Assembly (NCBI RefSeq): GCF_001511835.1
Contig: NZ_LN997848.1
Location: 1,426,001 to 1,490,000, forward strand
Length of the DNA: 64,000 bases
DNA from: Magnetospirillum sp. XM-1
Lineage (GTDB): Bacteria > Pseudomonadota > Alphaproteobacteria > Rhodospirillales > Magnetospirillaceae
Reading direction: 5' to 3'
The notes under the pieces were generated by a model. It saw nothing but the letters and a program-made list of their open reading frames with translations, did no database searches and was not told the DNA's origin. Below are positions 1-10,156 of this stretch, one piece after another (positions within the stretch are counted from its first letter, which is position 1; the number at the start of each line of letters is the position of its first letter). Both the position numbers and the translations under genes were made by a program.

Positions 1-80
1 AGGGCGCCTGGCACATCGCGCCGCCTTTCGGCGCTTCGCATGTCGTGCCGCCCTCCGGCGGCGGGAAGGGGGACGCGTGA
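1..80 (+). CDS. C-terminal end of an upstream gene (partial)
   Basis: An open frame runs from the left edge (first full codon at base 3) to a TGA at 78-80. It encodes about 25 residues ending in a Gly/Pro-rich tail (VVPPSGGGKGDA). The stop overlaps the GTG start of the next gene as GTGA, the kind of junction used repeatedly in this window, so it is probably the true end of a co-transcribed gene. Too little is present to assign a family. Confidence 0.5.
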   Translation, partial: GAWHIAPPFGASHVVPPSGGGKGDA

Positions 81-1366
81 GCGGAGGGTTTCTCAAGCGG
101 CTGTTCGGCGGCGGCGGACGCAAGGGGCCGCTGGACTACGAACAGGCGAAGCAGCTTGCCGCCCACCCCGATTCCAAGGTCCGCGCCGAGGTGGCCGGCC
201 GTGACGACGTCAAGGCCGAGATCCTCTACTTCCTGGCCGAGGATACCGACGCCGAGGTGCGCCGCCAGGTGGCGGCCAATCCCCACGCCCCGGCCCAGGC
301 CAACCTGCTGCTCGCCACCGATGCCGACGACGCGGTGCGCGGCGACCTGGCCGCCAAGATCGCCCGCGTGGCCCCCGGCCTGTCGGCGCACGAGCAGGAC
401 CGCCTGCGCCGCATGACCTTCGAATCCCTGGAGATGCTGGCCCGCGACCAGATCCCCAAGGTGCGCCAGATTCTGGCCGAGGCACTCCAGGACGTGGCCG
501 GCGCGCCGCCCGACGTCATCCGCCGTCTGGCCCGTGACGCCGAACTGGTGGTGGCCGGGCCGGTGCTGCAATTCTCGCCGGTGCTGACCGACGACGACCT
601 GTTGGAGATCATCGGCGCCGGCCCCATTCCCGGCGCCCTGGCCTGCATCTCGCGGCGCTCGGTGGTCAACGTCAAGGTGGCCGACGCCATCGCCGCCACC
701 GACGACGTGGACGCCATCGCCGTGCTGCTGGGCAACCCTTCCGCCCAGATCCGCGAAGAGACCCTGGACCGTCTGGCCGACCGCGCCGCCGATATCGAGG
801 CCTGGCACCGGCCCATGGTCGAGCGGCCGCAGCTGTCGGCCCGCACCGCCCAGAAGCTGGCCCGCTTCGTCGCCGCCAACCTGCTGCAGACCCTGGCGGC
901 GCGCAAGGATCTGGACGCCGACGCCGTGGCCGCGGTGGCCGCCGTGGTGTCGCGTCGCATCGACGAGATCGAGGGCGATGCCGGCGCCAAGGGCGAGGCC
1001 AAGCGCGACGCCGACGAGGCGGCCGCCCTGCAGCGGGCCCGGGCGCTCCACGCCGCCGGCCAGTTGAACGAGACGGCGGTGGACACCGCCTTGTCCTCCG
1101 GCGATCACGCCTTCGTCACCGCCGCCCTGGCGGTGCTGTCGGAACTGCCGCCTAAGGCGGTGCGCAAGGTGGTCTACACCAAGAGCGCCAAGGGCATGGT
1201 GGCGGTCACCTGGAAGGCGGGACTATCCGCCGGCTTCGGCACCCAACTGCAGAGCAAGCTGTTGCGCCTTTCGGTCGGCAAGGTGCTCACCCCCATGCAG
1301 GGCGACCACCCGCTGTCGGTGGCCGAGATGGAGTGGCAGCTGGAATTCTTCGGGGCGGGCGAGTAA
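77..1366 (+). CDS. DUF2336 domain-containing protein
   Basis: This is a 429-residue soluble protein with no signal peptide or membrane segment. The N-terminal part carries HEAT-like helical units (for example HPDSKVRAEVAGR, then DTDAEVRRQVAANP), followed by a long alpha-helical region of the kind called DUF2336, common in Rhodospirillales. The family has no established biochemical role; HEAT-like repeats usually mediate protein contacts. The start is GTG at 77, chosen because it overlaps the upstream stop as GTGA. The gene ends 12 bases before the convergent minus-strand gene. The family call rests on recognition of the repeat pattern. Confidence 0.75.
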   Translation: MSGGFLKRLFGGGGRKGPLDYEQAKQLAAHPDSKVRAEVAGRDDVKAEILYFLAEDTDAEVRRQVAANPHAPAQANLLLATDADDAVRGDLAAKIARVAPGLSAHEQDRLRRMTFESLEMLARDQIPKVRQILAEALQDVAGAPPDVIRRLARDAELVVAGPVLQFSPVLTDDDLLEIIGAGPIPGALACISRRSVVNVKVADAIAATDDVDAIAVLLGNPSAQIREETLDRLADRAADIEAWHRPMVERPQLSARTAQKLARFVAANLLQTLAARKDLDADAVAAVAAVVSRRIDEIEGDAGAKGEAKRDADEAAALQRARALHAAGQLNETAVDTALSSGDHAFVTAALAVLSELPPKAVRKVVYTKSAKGMVAVTWKAGLSAGFGTQLQSKLLRLSVGKVLTPMQGDHPLSVAEMEWQLEFFGAGE

Positions 1367-1378
1367 GGGCGTCCCGCG

Positions 1379-1804
1379 TCAGCGGAACAGCATCTTGGCG
1401 ATCAGCACGTCGATGGTCTGCTCGCAGCCGGGTTCCTTGCGCACCAGTTCCAGCATGGAGGCCTTGATCATGGGGGCCGGGTTGCCGCTCATGTATTCCT
1501 CGTAGGGAATGCCGTTCAGCACCTTGCGCATCTTGTCCGAGATGACCTTCTCGGAGAACTTGGCCTCTTCCGGCACCAGCAGCAGCAGGTCCACGGTGGA
1601 CAGGTGGAAATTGCCGTAGCCGTCCCACAGCTCGAGCGCAATGGTGGGGATGCGGGCGTAACGCTGGCCCTTGGTGGGAATGGGCAAAGGCGCGCCCTTG
1701 CCCTCCTTCTTCTTCTCTTCCTTCTTCTTGTCGTCCTTCTTTTCGGACGCAAGGGCGGATGCGGGCAGGACCAGCAGGGCGGCGAGCAGGGCGCGGCGCT
1801 TCAT
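1379..1804 (-). CDS. Small exported lysine-rich protein, FliL-like C-terminus possible
   Basis: The 141-residue product opens with a clear signal peptide (MKRRALLAALLVLPASALAS). A highly charged Lys/Glu/Asp linker (KKDDKKKEEKKKEGKG) follows, then a roughly 90-residue domain. That domain's layout (a strand-rich start, VDLLLLVPEEAKF, then an amphipathic helix and a final IAKMLFR strand) faintly resembles the periplasmic domain of flagellar FliL, but I do not claim membership. It is the last gene of the minus-strand nad group, 6 bases after the cyclic-nucleotide-binding gene. Function unknown; probably periplasmic. Confidence 0.7.
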   Translation of the reverse strand: MKRRALLAALLVLPASALASEKKDDKKKEEKKKEGKGAPLPIPTKGQRYARIPTIALELWDGYGNFHLSTVDLLLLVPEEAKFSEKVISDKMRKVLNGIPYEEYMSGNPAPMIKASMLELVRKEPGCEQTIDVLIAKMLFR

Positions 1805-1810
1805 GGCCGG

Positions 1811-2197
1811 CTAATCCGCGTCATGGGCCAGGATCACCGTGGCCTCGGCCAGTTCGGCGCCCATGGCCCGGATGTTGCCCAACAGGGCGTTGACGATCAC
1901 CTTGACGCCCTTGGGGGCCTTATCCAGCTGTTCGGACAGGCGCTCCTTGCCGATGATGACGCAGGCGGTCTCCTCCTCGGCCACCGCCGAGGCCATGCGC
2001 GGATGGTCGTCGATCAGCGCCATCTCGCCGAAGATACCGCCCTGGGTGACGTCGCCGATCTCGACCCGCTTGCCCTTGACCGTCTTGAACACCGCGACGC
2101 GGCCCGATTCCACCACATAGGCGGTGGTGCCCGGCTCGCCCTCGGCGAACACGGTGGCGCCCTTGGGGAAGATGACGCGGCGGGCGGAGTTGTTCAT
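1811..2197 (-). CDS. Stand-alone cyclic nucleotide-binding domain protein
   Basis: The 128-residue protein consists almost entirely of one cNMP-binding (CAP-type) domain: a beta-roll with AEGEPGTTAYVVESGRVAVF and the phosphate-binding-cassette-like stretch GGIFGEMALIDDHPRMASAVA. The GEMAL-x5-RMASA pattern fits the cassette, with Arg in the position that usually contacts the cyclic phosphate. No helix-turn-helix, kinase or channel domain is attached, so it cannot be a Crp-type transcription factor by itself. Such proteins usually act as ligand-sensing partners. It lies 16 bases beyond nadB and is probably co-transcribed; a link to NAD synthesis is not implied by its sequence. Confidence 0.85.
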   Translation of the reverse strand: MNNSARRVIFPKGATVFAEGEPGTTAYVVESGRVAVFKTVKGKRVEIGDVTQGGIFGEMALIDDHPRMASAVAEEETACVIIGKERLSEQLDKAPKGVKVIVNALLGNIRAMGAELAEATVILAHDAD

Positions 2198-2213
2198 GGG
2201 CGGGCCTTTCGCT

Positions 2214-3833
2214 TCAATCGACGCGGCGGATGGAGAAGTTCTTGGGCACCAGGATCGTGTTCTGCGGCGGCGCGATGCTGTCGAGCGTGGGGAAATCGAT
2301 GGTGAAGTGCAAGCCCCGGCTTTCGCGCCGGGCCAGGGCCGAGCGGATGATCAGGTCGGCGACCATGGACAGGTTGCGCAGTTCCAGCAGGTCCGAGGTG
2401 ACGCGGAAGCTGCCGTAATACTCGTCGATCTCGTCCTTAAGCAGCTTGACCCGGTGGCGCGCCCGTTCCAGCCGCTTGGTGGAGCGCACGATGCCCACGT
2501 AGTCCCACATGAAGCGGCGCAGTTCGTCCCAGTTGTGGGCGACCACCACCTCTTCGTCGGAATCGGTGACCCAGGTCTCGTCCCACGGCGCGATGTCGGG
2601 GATGTCGGAGATTGTGCCGATCCGGGCGGCGATGTCCTTGGCGGCGGCGGCGCCCAGCACCAGGCATTCCAGCAGCGAGTTGGACGCCATGCGGTTGGCG
2701 CCGTGCAGGCCGGTGAAGGCCACCTCGCCCACGGCGTAAAGGTTGTCCACGTCGGTGCGGCCCGCAAGATCGGTCAGCACGCCGCCGCAGGTATAATGGG
2801 CGGCGGGCACCACCGGCAGCGGTTCCCTGGTCATGTCGATCCCGAACTTCAGCGCCTCGGCATGGACGGTGGGGAAGTGGGCCTTCACGAAATCGGCCGG
2901 CTTGTGGCTGATGTCGAGATAGACGCACTCGCAGCCCAGGCGCTTCATCACGTCGTCGATGGCGCGCGCCACGATGTCGCGGGGCGCCAGTTCGCCGCGG
3001 GCGTCGTACTCGTCCATGAAGCGGGTGCCGTCGGGGCGCAGCAACAGGCCGCCCTCGCCCCGCACCGCCTCGGTCACCAGGAAGGACTTGGCCTTGGGGT
3101 GGTAGAGGCAGGTGGGGTGGAACTGGCTGAATTCCATGTTGGCGACGCGGCAGCCGGCGCGCCAGGCCATGGCGATGCCGTCGCCGGTGGAGCCGTCGGG
3201 ATTGGAGGAATAGAGGTAGACGCGTGACGCCCCGCCAGTGGCCAGCACCACGTTGCGGGCGGCGAAGCGGTGGACGCGGCCGTCGCGGCGGTCCAGGGCA
3301 TAGGCGCCGATGCAGCGGCCCTGGCGGCCCTGGGGCAGCTTCTCGCGGATCAGGTCGACGGCGTTGTGGTGCTCGAACAGGTCGGCCCCGCTGGCGCGGA
3401 TGCGGGCCTCCAGCGCCATCTCCACCGCCTTGCCGGTGGCGTCGGCGGAATGGACGATGCGCCGGTGGGAATGCCCGCCTTCGCGGGTCAGGTGCAGGTC
3501 GTCGCCTTCATGATCGAACAGCACGCCGCAATCGATCAGCCAGCGGATGGCCTCGGGCGCGCCCTCGACCACGGCGCGGACCGCCGGCTCGACGCAGATG
3601 CCCGCCCCGGCGTTCAGCGTGTCGGCGATGTGGGATTCGGTGGAATCGGCGGCGTCCAGCACGGCGGCGATGCCGCCCTGGGCGTATTTGGTGCTGCCTT
3701 CCGACAGGTCGTTCTTGGCCAGCACCGCCACCCTGGCCCCAGGCTTGTGGGCCAGCACGCCCAGCGCCACCGAGAGCCCCGCAGCCCCCGAGCCGATGAC
3801 CAGCAAATCATAAGGATCGGCGGTGCGCGTCAT
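2214..3833 (-). CDS. nadB: L-aspartate oxidase
   Basis: NadB oxidises L-aspartate to iminoaspartate with FAD, the first step of de novo NAD synthesis. The 539-residue protein has the N-terminal dinucleotide-binding motif ([13 protein letters not shown]), the succinate-dehydrogenase-type flavoprotein core ([14 protein letters not shown]), the [18 protein letters not shown] signature near residue 370, and the helical C-terminal domain. Length is normal for the family. The ATG at 3833 lies one base after the nadC stop, so nadA-nadC-nadB form a tight unit in which quinolinate is made by NadB plus NadA and used by NadC. Confidence 0.97.
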   Translation of the reverse strand: MTRTADPYDLLVIGSGAAGLSVALGVLAHKPGARVAVLAKNDLSEGSTKYAQGGIAAVLDAADSTESHIADTLNAGAGICVEPAVRAVVEGAPEAIRWLIDCGVLFDHEGDDLHLTREGGHSHRRIVHSADATGKAVEMALEARIRASGADLFEHHNAVDLIREKLPQGRQGRCIGAYALDRRDGRVHRFAARNVVLATGGASRVYLYSSNPDGSTGDGIAMAWRAGCRVANMEFSQFHPTCLYHPKAKSFLVTEAVRGEGGLLLRPDGTRFMDEYDARGELAPRDIVARAIDDVMKRLGCECVYLDISHKPADFVKAHFPTVHAEALKFGIDMTREPLPVVPAAHYTCGGVLTDLAGRTDVDNLYAVGEVAFTGLHGANRMASNSLLECLVLGAAAAKDIAARIGTISDIPDIAPWDETWVTDSDEEVVVAHNWDELRRFMWDYVGIVRSTKRLERARHRVKLLKDEIDEYYGSFRVTSDLLELRNLSMVADLIIRSALARRESRGLHFTIDFPTLDSIAPPQNTILVPKNFSIRRVD

Positions 3834-3834
3834 G

Positions 3835-4678
<844 letters not shown>

Positions 4679-4689
<11 letters not shown>

Positions 4690-5701
4690 TGGTCTTCTCG
4701 CCCGACATGGGAACCGACTTGCTCATCTCCAGCATGCGCTCCAGGGGCTTCAGGGCCGCGACGCGCAACTCCTCCGGCACGGTGATGGCGGGGGCGTCGT
4801 TCTTCAGGCAGAGATAGATCTTCTCCAGCGTGTTCCTGGCCATGAACGGGCAGTTGGAGCACGAACAGCCGCCATCGGCGCCGGGCGCCGGGATGAAGGT
4901 CTTGTCGGGAGCGGCCTTGCTCATCTGGTGGATGATGTGCTGCTCGGTGGCGATGATGAATTCCTTCTCCGGGCTGTTCAGCACGAAGTCGAGGATGTTG
5001 CGGGTCGAGCCCACGTGGTCGGCATGCTTCAGGATGGTTTCCGGGCATTCCGGGTGCGCCGCCACCAGCGCCTTGGGGTGGCGGACCTTCAGCTTGACCA
5101 GCTCCTTCTCGGAGAACTGCTCGTGGATGATGCAGCTGCCCGGCCACAGCGTCATCTCGCGCCCGGTCTTCTTCTGCATGTAGGCGCCCAGGTGACGGTC
5201 GGGGGCGAACAGGATCGGCCGGTCGGCGGGAAGCTGGCGGATGATGGCCTCGGCGTTGGACGAGGTGACGATCACGTCCGACGCCGCCTTCACCTCGGCG
5301 GAGCAGTTGATGTAGGTGACCGCGATGTGGTCGGGGTGCTTGGCGCGGAAGGCGCGGAAGGGTTCGGCGCGGCAGGATTCCTCCAGCGAGCAGCCGGCCT
5401 CGGCGTCGGGGATCACCACCAGCTTGGACGGCGACAGGATCTTGGCCACCTCGCCCATGAAGCGCACGCCGCAGAACACGATGACGTCGGCGTCGGTGGC
5501 CGCCGCCTTGCGCGACAGGTCGAGCGAATCGCCGACGAAGTCCGCCAGGTCCTGAATCTCGCCCTCCTGATAATAATGGGCAAGAATCACAGCATTCCGT
5601 TCCTTGCGCAGGCGGTCGATCTCGGCGACAAGATCGAGGGTCGGGTCGATGTCGGCTTCGGTCATGGCGCCGGCGGCGGGCAACACAATGGTATCGGTCA
5701 T
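4679..5701 (-). CDS. nadA: Quinolinate synthase A
   Basis: NadA condenses iminoaspartate with dihydroxyacetone phosphate to quinolinate, using an oxygen-sensitive [4Fe-4S] cluster. The 340-residue protein shows the cluster cysteines in three places: VFCGVRFM, HPECPETI and the C-terminal CSCSNCPFM. The catalytic-domain motif AHYYQEGEIQDLADFVGDSL is also present. The frame is open further upstream, but the ATG at 5701 is preceded by GGGAGAAAG at suitable distance and gives the usual family length. It is the first gene of the minus-strand nad unit, so its promoter should lie in the 5702-5898 divergent gap; no convincing promoter was identified there. Confidence 0.96.
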
Positions 5702-5898
5702 CGGACAGGCTTTCTCCCGGGGGCGGGTTGGTTGGGGAAGTAAAGGACGAATCGACCCGGCAAAGCAACCCTTCACCTACCCTGACAGGCGGTTCTGGCC
5801 CCACCAGCGTTGTGTATAGTGGGTTATGACCACCGTGCAATTCACTTGGAACGGCTTCGCGAGCATCATGTAAGCGGGATGACGGATTGGAATTTGCC

Positions 5899-6324
5899 AT
5901 GATGACAGCGGAAGGACGGACACCGCAGGCCCGCGACATCGCCGGCCTGCCGCCCCTGGTAGTCGTCATCGAGGACGAGGCCATCGTTCTCGCCGGTTAC
6001 CAGATGCTGTTCGAAAGCTGGGGCTACCGCGTCATTGCCGCCCAGTCGGCGGACGAGGCCGTCGCCCTGATCGAGGAAGAAGGCGGCGAGGCCCCGGGCT
6101 TCATCCTGTCCGATTTCCGTCTGCGCGACGGGCAGACCGGCACCGACGCCATCACCATGCTGCGCCAGAATTTCGGCGCGGGCATTCCCGGCGCCGTGGT
6201 CACCGGCGACACCACGGTCACCGGCGAAGGCCTCAAGGAGGCGGAGGCCCAGGGCACCCCGATCCTGCACAAGCCGGTCAACGGCCGCCAGCTTCAGGAC
6301 ATCCTGTCCCGCTCGCTGAGCTGA
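5899..6324 (+). CDS. Stand-alone response regulator receiver protein
   Basis: The roughly 141-residue protein is a single receiver domain with no output domain. It has the acidic pocket IEDEAIV, the phosphoacceptor Asp in FILSDFRLRDG, the conserved Thr in VTGDTTV and the Lys in ILHKPVNG. Starts at 5887 (TTG), 5899 (ATG) and 5902 (ATG) are all possible; ATG 5899 is preferred as the first good codon. Single-domain receivers relay phosphate or bind partners. Its kinase is not obvious locally, although a LuxR-type regulator lies about 2.6 kb away and a large phosphorelay starts near 13 kb. It is divergent from nadA. Confidence 0.85.
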   Translation: MMTAEGRTPQARDIAGLPPLVVVIEDEAIVLAGYQMLFESWGYRVIAAQSADEAVALIEEEGGEAPGFILSDFRLRDGQTGTDAITMLRQNFGAGIPGAVVTGDTTVTGEGLKEAEAQGTPILHKPVNGRQLQDILSRSLS

Positions 6325-6332
6325 GCACTCCT

Positions 6333-6363
6333 TGTCATTCTTCGGCTACGCCTCAGGATGACA
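6333..6363. repeat. Short palindromic intergenic repeat overlapping a gene end
   Basis: The two ends, TGTCATTC and GGATGACA, are near-perfect inverted copies with a GC-rich centre. The layout is like the short palindromes scattered between genes in many alphaproteobacterial chromosomes. It lies where a plus-strand and a minus-strand gene converge, and the TGA of the minus-strand ATPase (6353-6355) falls inside it. It may also act as a transcript-end hairpin. Confidence 0.6.
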
Positions 6364-8977
6364 GTCGCGGCAACCGGAGAGCCAGTTTCCGCATTTCCTC
6401 CAGCACCAGCACCGAAGCGCCCAGCGCCACGGCGATCGCCCATTCGGCCGGGCCAAGGTCGGTGGTGTGGAACAGCGCCTGGGCCGGTCCCCAATGCACC
6501 GCCACCGCCTGCAGGGCAAGAATGCCGGCCAGCGCCGTCCACAGCTTGCCGTTGGCCAGGGCGGCGGCCCCCAAGGCGCTTTCCGCCCCGACCCTGGCGT
6601 TGAAGACGTTGAACACCTGGAACAGCACGAAGGTGGTGAACGCCATGGTGCGGGCGCGGACCATGTCCTGGCCGGCGCCGCCTTCCCACCACAGCACGCC
6701 CAGGGTGCAAAGCGCCATCAGCAGGCCGAAGCCGAACAGCCGCGCCAGGCGCGAAAGCGGCAGGATGGGGGCGTCGCGGCCCCGGGGCGGCTGCTCCATC
6801 AGGCCGCGCCGCGCCGGGTCGAAGGCCAGCGCCATGGCCGGCGGCCCGTCCATGATGATGTTGACCCACAGGATCTGGATGGGGCTGAACGGTACCGGCA
6901 GGCCGCACAAGGGGGCCAGCAGCACGGCCAGCAGCGCGCCGATATTGGTGGACAGCTGGAAACGGACGAACTTGACGATGTTGTCGGTGATGATCCGTCC
7001 CTCGCGCACCGCGCCGACCACGGTGGAGAAATCGTCGCCGGTCAGCACCATGGCGGCGGCCTCGCGGGTGACGTCCGAACCGGTGCGTCCCATGGCCACC
7101 CCGATGTCGGCGTTGCGCAGGGCGGCGGCGTCGTTGACTCCGTCGCCGGTCATGGCGGTGACGTGGCCGCGTGCCTTCAGGGCCTGGACGATGCGCACCT
7201 TGTGCTCGGGCGTCACCCGGGCGAACACGGTGATGGCGGCGACCCGTTCGGCCAACTCGGCATCGCTCATGCAATCCAGGTCGGCGCCCGACACCACCTC
7301 GCCGTCCAGCCCCAGTTCGCGGGCCACGGCACCCGCCGTCACCCGGTGGTCGCCGGTGATCATCTTTACCGTGATGCCGGCGGCGCGGCAGGTGGCGATG
7401 GACTGGGCGGCACCGGGACGCGGCGGGTCGGCCAGCCCGATCAGGGCGTGCAGCGTCAGGCCTTTCAGCCCGGTGGCGAGGTCTTCGTCCGGCGATGCCG
7501 GGCGGGCGGCCAGCGCGATGACGCGCAGCGCGCGGCCGCCCATTTCCTCCATCCTGGCCGCGATGGCCTGGCGCGCTTCCTCGTCCAGCGGCCGGGGGCC
7601 GGTCTCGGTCAGCAGGGAGTCGCAGAGGTCCAGCACCCGGTCGGGCGCGCCCTTGACCGACAGCAGGCAGGCCGCGCCGTCGCCGTCCAGCGTGGCCATC
7701 AGCTTGGCGTCCGAACTGAAGGGCCGTTCCGCCAGTCGCCGCCAGCGTCCCGGCTCCGGCAGCGCTCCGGCCCGCTCGGCCAGGCGCAGCAGCGCCACCT
7801 CCGTCGGGTCGCCCACCGCCTCGCCCGTGGCGGGGTTGAGGCGGGCCTCGGTGCACAGCCCGGCCGGGGCCAGGGCTGATTCAAGGCCGACCGGTCGGTC
7901 ATCGCCGGCGAAGGCGTGGGCGCGCTCCAAGGCCCAGCCCTCCAGGGCGGTCATCCGCCCCAGGGTCAGGGTGCCGGTCTTGTCCGAGCAGATGACGCTG
8001 GTGGACCCCAGGGTCTCCACCGCCGCCAGACGGCGGATCACCGCGCCCCGGCCGGCCATGCGCACCATGCCGAGCGCCAGGGTGACGGTGACGACCGCCG
8101 GCAGGCCTTCGGGAATGGCGGCCACCGCCAGGGCGACGGCGGTCAGCAGCACCTGGGCCAGGGGCTCGCCCGTTGCCAAGCCCTGGACCAGGACGAAGGC
8201 CACCACCACGGCCGCGATCAGGGAGAGGCGGCGGCCCAGCTGGTCGAGGCGCTCCTGCAGCGGCGTCTGGCCCTCGCCGGCGGCGTCGAGCAGGGCGGCC
8301 ACTTTGCCCATCTCGGTGGCCGGTCCGGTGGCGGTCACCACCATTTCTGCCCGGCCCCGGGTCACCACCGTGTTCATGAACAGCATGTTGACCCGCTCGG
8401 CCAGCGGCACGGCGTCACGGTCGAGCGCCTGGGTTGTCTTGGCCACCGGCTCGGATTCCCCGGTCAGCGACGCCTCGTCCGCCTCCACGTCCTGGCCGTC
8501 CACCAGCCGCCCATCGGCGGGCACCCGGTCGCCGGCCTTGAGCAGCACCAGGTCGCCGGGCACCAGTCCTTCGGCGGCGATCACGCTTTCCGTTCCGGCG
8601 CGGCGCACGCGGGCCTTCTGGGCCAGCATGGCCTTCAGCGCACCCAGCATGCGTCCGGCGCGGCGCTCCTGGGCATAGCCCAGCGTGGCGTTGAACAGGG
8701 TGACGGCCAGCACCACCACCATGTCGGTGGTGTCGCCCACCAGCCCTGCAGCCAAGCCGGCGGCCAGCAGCATCAGGGTCAGCAGGTTGCGGAACTGGTC
8801 GAGGAAGACCGCCCAGGCGGGGCGGGGCGGCTTTTCCGGCAGGCGGTTGAAGCCAACGCTTTGACGACGCGCCGCGGCCTCGTCCTCGCTCAGGCCCTCG
8901 GTCCCGCAGCCCAGGCGGGCGCGGGTTTCGGCGGCGTCAAGTCGGTGCCAGAAAGTTCCCGGTTCAGGGGGCGGCAT
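6353..8977 (-). CDS. P-type cation-transporting ATPase, SPCA-like (Ca/Mn)
   Basis: This 874-residue membrane pump has every P-type ATPase landmark: N-terminal cation-ATPase domain, TGES at 172-175 (actuator), IPEGLP at 288-293 in membrane helix 4, DKTGTLT with phosphorylated Asp332, MTGDHRVTA, the TGDGVNDAAAL hinge, and a C-terminal helix bundle. Helix 6 reads LWVNIIMDGPP. That is the arrangement of secretory-pathway (Pmr1/SPCA) pumps, rather than the NLVTD of SERCA, and suggests Ca2+ and possibly Mn2+ export. Substrate is inferred. The stop codon sits within a short palindromic repeat, and the start overlaps the end of the response-regulator gene by 14 bases. Confidence 0.92.
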   Translation of the reverse strand: MPPPEPGTFWHRLDAAETRARLGCGTEGLSEDEAAARRQSVGFNRLPEKPPRPAWAVFLDQFRNLLTLMLLAAGLAAGLVGDTTDMVVVLAVTLFNATLGYAQERRAGRMLGALKAMLAQKARVRRAGTESVIAAEGLVPGDLVLLKAGDRVPADGRLVDGQDVEADEASLTGESEPVAKTTQALDRDAVPLAERVNMLFMNTVVTRGRAEMVVTATGPATEMGKVAALLDAAGEGQTPLQERLDQLGRRLSLIAAVVVAFVLVQGLATGEPLAQVLLTAVALAVAAIPEGLPAVVTVTLALGMVRMAGRGAVIRRLAAVETLGSTSVICSDKTGTLTLGRMTALEGWALERAHAFAGDDRPVGLESALAPAGLCTEARLNPATGEAVGDPTEVALLRLAERAGALPEPGRWRRLAERPFSSDAKLMATLDGDGAACLLSVKGAPDRVLDLCDSLLTETGPRPLDEEARQAIAARMEEMGGRALRVIALAARPASPDEDLATGLKGLTLHALIGLADPPRPGAAQSIATCRAAGITVKMITGDHRVTAGAVARELGLDGEVVSGADLDCMSDAELAERVAAITVFARVTPEHKVRIVQALKARGHVTAMTGDGVNDAAALRNADIGVAMGRTGSDVTREAAAMVLTGDDFSTVVGAVREGRIITDNIVKFVRFQLSTNIGALLAVLLAPLCGLPVPFSPIQILWVNIIMDGPPAMALAFDPARRGLMEQPPRGRDAPILPLSRLARLFGFGLLMALCTLGVLWWEGGAGQDMVRARTMAFTTFVLFQVFNVFNARVGAESALGAAALANGKLWTALAGILALQAVAVHWGPAQALFHTTDLGPAEWAIAVALGASVLVLEEMRKLALRLPRLSS

Positions 8978-9623
8978 CGGGGGGCGTCAACCCCAGATGC
9001 GAGGCGGCAACCACCGCGCGGGTGCGGTTGTTGACGTTGAGGGCCTTCAGGATGGCGGTGACGTGCAGCTTGACCGTTCCCTCGGCCAGTTCCAGCACGC
9101 GGGCGATTTCCTTGTTGGACTTGCCCTGGCCCAGCAGGGCCAGAACCTCGCGCTGGCGGGGCGTCAGCGCCGCGATGGCGGTTTCGCCCGCCACCGGCGC
9201 GCCGTCGTCGCCGCCGGGGCCACTTTGGTCCAAGAGGGCCGGCGGCAGGTAGACGCCGCCCGACAGCACCAGCTTCAGCGCCGAGAGCATGACGCGGGAC
9301 GACGAGGTCTTGGGGATGAAGCCGGCGGCGCCCATGTTGACCGCCTGCAGCACGTGGCGGCGGTCGTCCGAGGCCGACAGCACGATGACCGGCACTTCCG
9401 ACGGCAGCAATTCCTTCAGCTTGGCCAGTCCCTCGGCCCAGGCCATGCCGGGCATGGTCAGGTCCAGCAGGACGATGTCGATATCCTTTTCCGCCTGGAC
9501 GGCGGTGATGGCCTGAGGGAAGTCGCTGGCCTCGATGATCGTGGGCGGCCCTTCGAACTGATCGAGGACGTGGCGAAGCCCGTCACGAAACAGTTCATGG
9601 TCATCGGCGATAAGAATCTTCAT
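8964..9623 (-). CDS. LuxR/NarL-family response regulator
   Basis: The 219-residue transcription factor has an N-terminal receiver (acidic pair in IADDHE, phosphoacceptor Asp54 in LLDLTMPG, Lys105 in FIPKTSSS). A C-terminal LuxR helix-turn-helix follows (LTPRQREVLALLGQGKSNKEIA, then GTVKLHVTAIL). Start: the frame is open further upstream, but the ATG at 9623 begins the receiver directly and is preceded by GGGGACGAG. No kinase is adjacent. The ATPase gene starts inside its last codons, so the two are probably co-transcribed and the regulator may control the pump operon; that link is inference. Confidence 0.92.
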   Translation of the reverse strand: MKILIADDHELFRDGLRHVLDQFEGPPTIIEASDFPQAITAVQAEKDIDIVLLDLTMPGMAWAEGLAKLKELLPSEVPVIVLSASDDRRHVLQAVNMGAAGFIPKTSSSRVMLSALKLVLSGGVYLPPALLDQSGPGGDDGAPVAGETAIAALTPRQREVLALLGQGKSNKEIARVLELAEGTVKLHVTAILKALNVNNRTRAVVAASHLGLTPPDAAP

Positions 9624-9799
9624 CTCGTCCCCACCATGGATCTCCCGGCCAAAATTCATTGCCGCTGCCCATCTGCGACATGGTCGCAAACAAGTGGCGT
9701 CGCCGCCACGAAAAAATGTGCAATGCCGTCCGGCGCTGCGTTCACGTCAAAAAGCGCCACCCTAGCCTTCGGCCGCATCTTCCAGTATGTTCCGCCGCC

Positions 9800-10153
9800 A
9801 TGAGCACGCCCCACACCATCTATCATGTATGCCGTCGGACCGAGTGGCAATATGCCCAGACGACAGGGGTATATGGTGGCTCGTCCCAGGACGCGGCCGA
9901 CGGTTTCATCCATTTTTCCGGCCCGGATCAGGTTCGGGCCAGCGTCGCCAAGCATCGTGCCGGCCAGGACGATCTGGTGATTGTCGCTGTCGATCCGCAA
10001 CTTTTGAGCGACGCGCTCAGGTGGGAAGTGTCGCGGGGCGGCCAGCTATTTCCCCATCTTTACGGCCCCCTACCGCTGTCGGCGGTGAAATGGGTGTCCG
10101 ACCTGACGCTGGGCGCCGACGGCGTCCACGTCTTTCCAGCCATCGAGGACTGA
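9800..10153 (+). CDS. DUF952 family protein
   Basis: The 117-residue protein matches the DUF952 layout: TIYHVCRRTEWQ at the start, DGFIHFSGPDQV in the middle and GGQLFPHLYGPLPL near the end. Family members are related to glutathione-S-transferase-like or ADP-ribosyltransferase-like folds, with no established reaction. ATG 9800 is chosen because the domain begins immediately after it; upstream in-frame codons encode an Arg-rich stretch typical of non-coding sequence here. It ends 3 bases before pyrD and is probably co-transcribed with it. Confidence 0.88.
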   Translation: MSTPHTIYHVCRRTEWQYAQTTGVYGGSSQDAADGFIHFSGPDQVRASVAKHRAGQDDLVIVAVDPQLLSDALRWEVSRGGQLFPHLYGPLPLSAVKWVSDLTLGADGVHVFPAIED

Positions 10154-10156
10154 GCC

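Noticed and set aside
5702..5898. Promoter between nadA and the receiver gene (TATAGT at 5815-5820)
   Set aside because: A -10-like hexamer is present, but no acceptable -35 box lies at the right distance on the plus strand.
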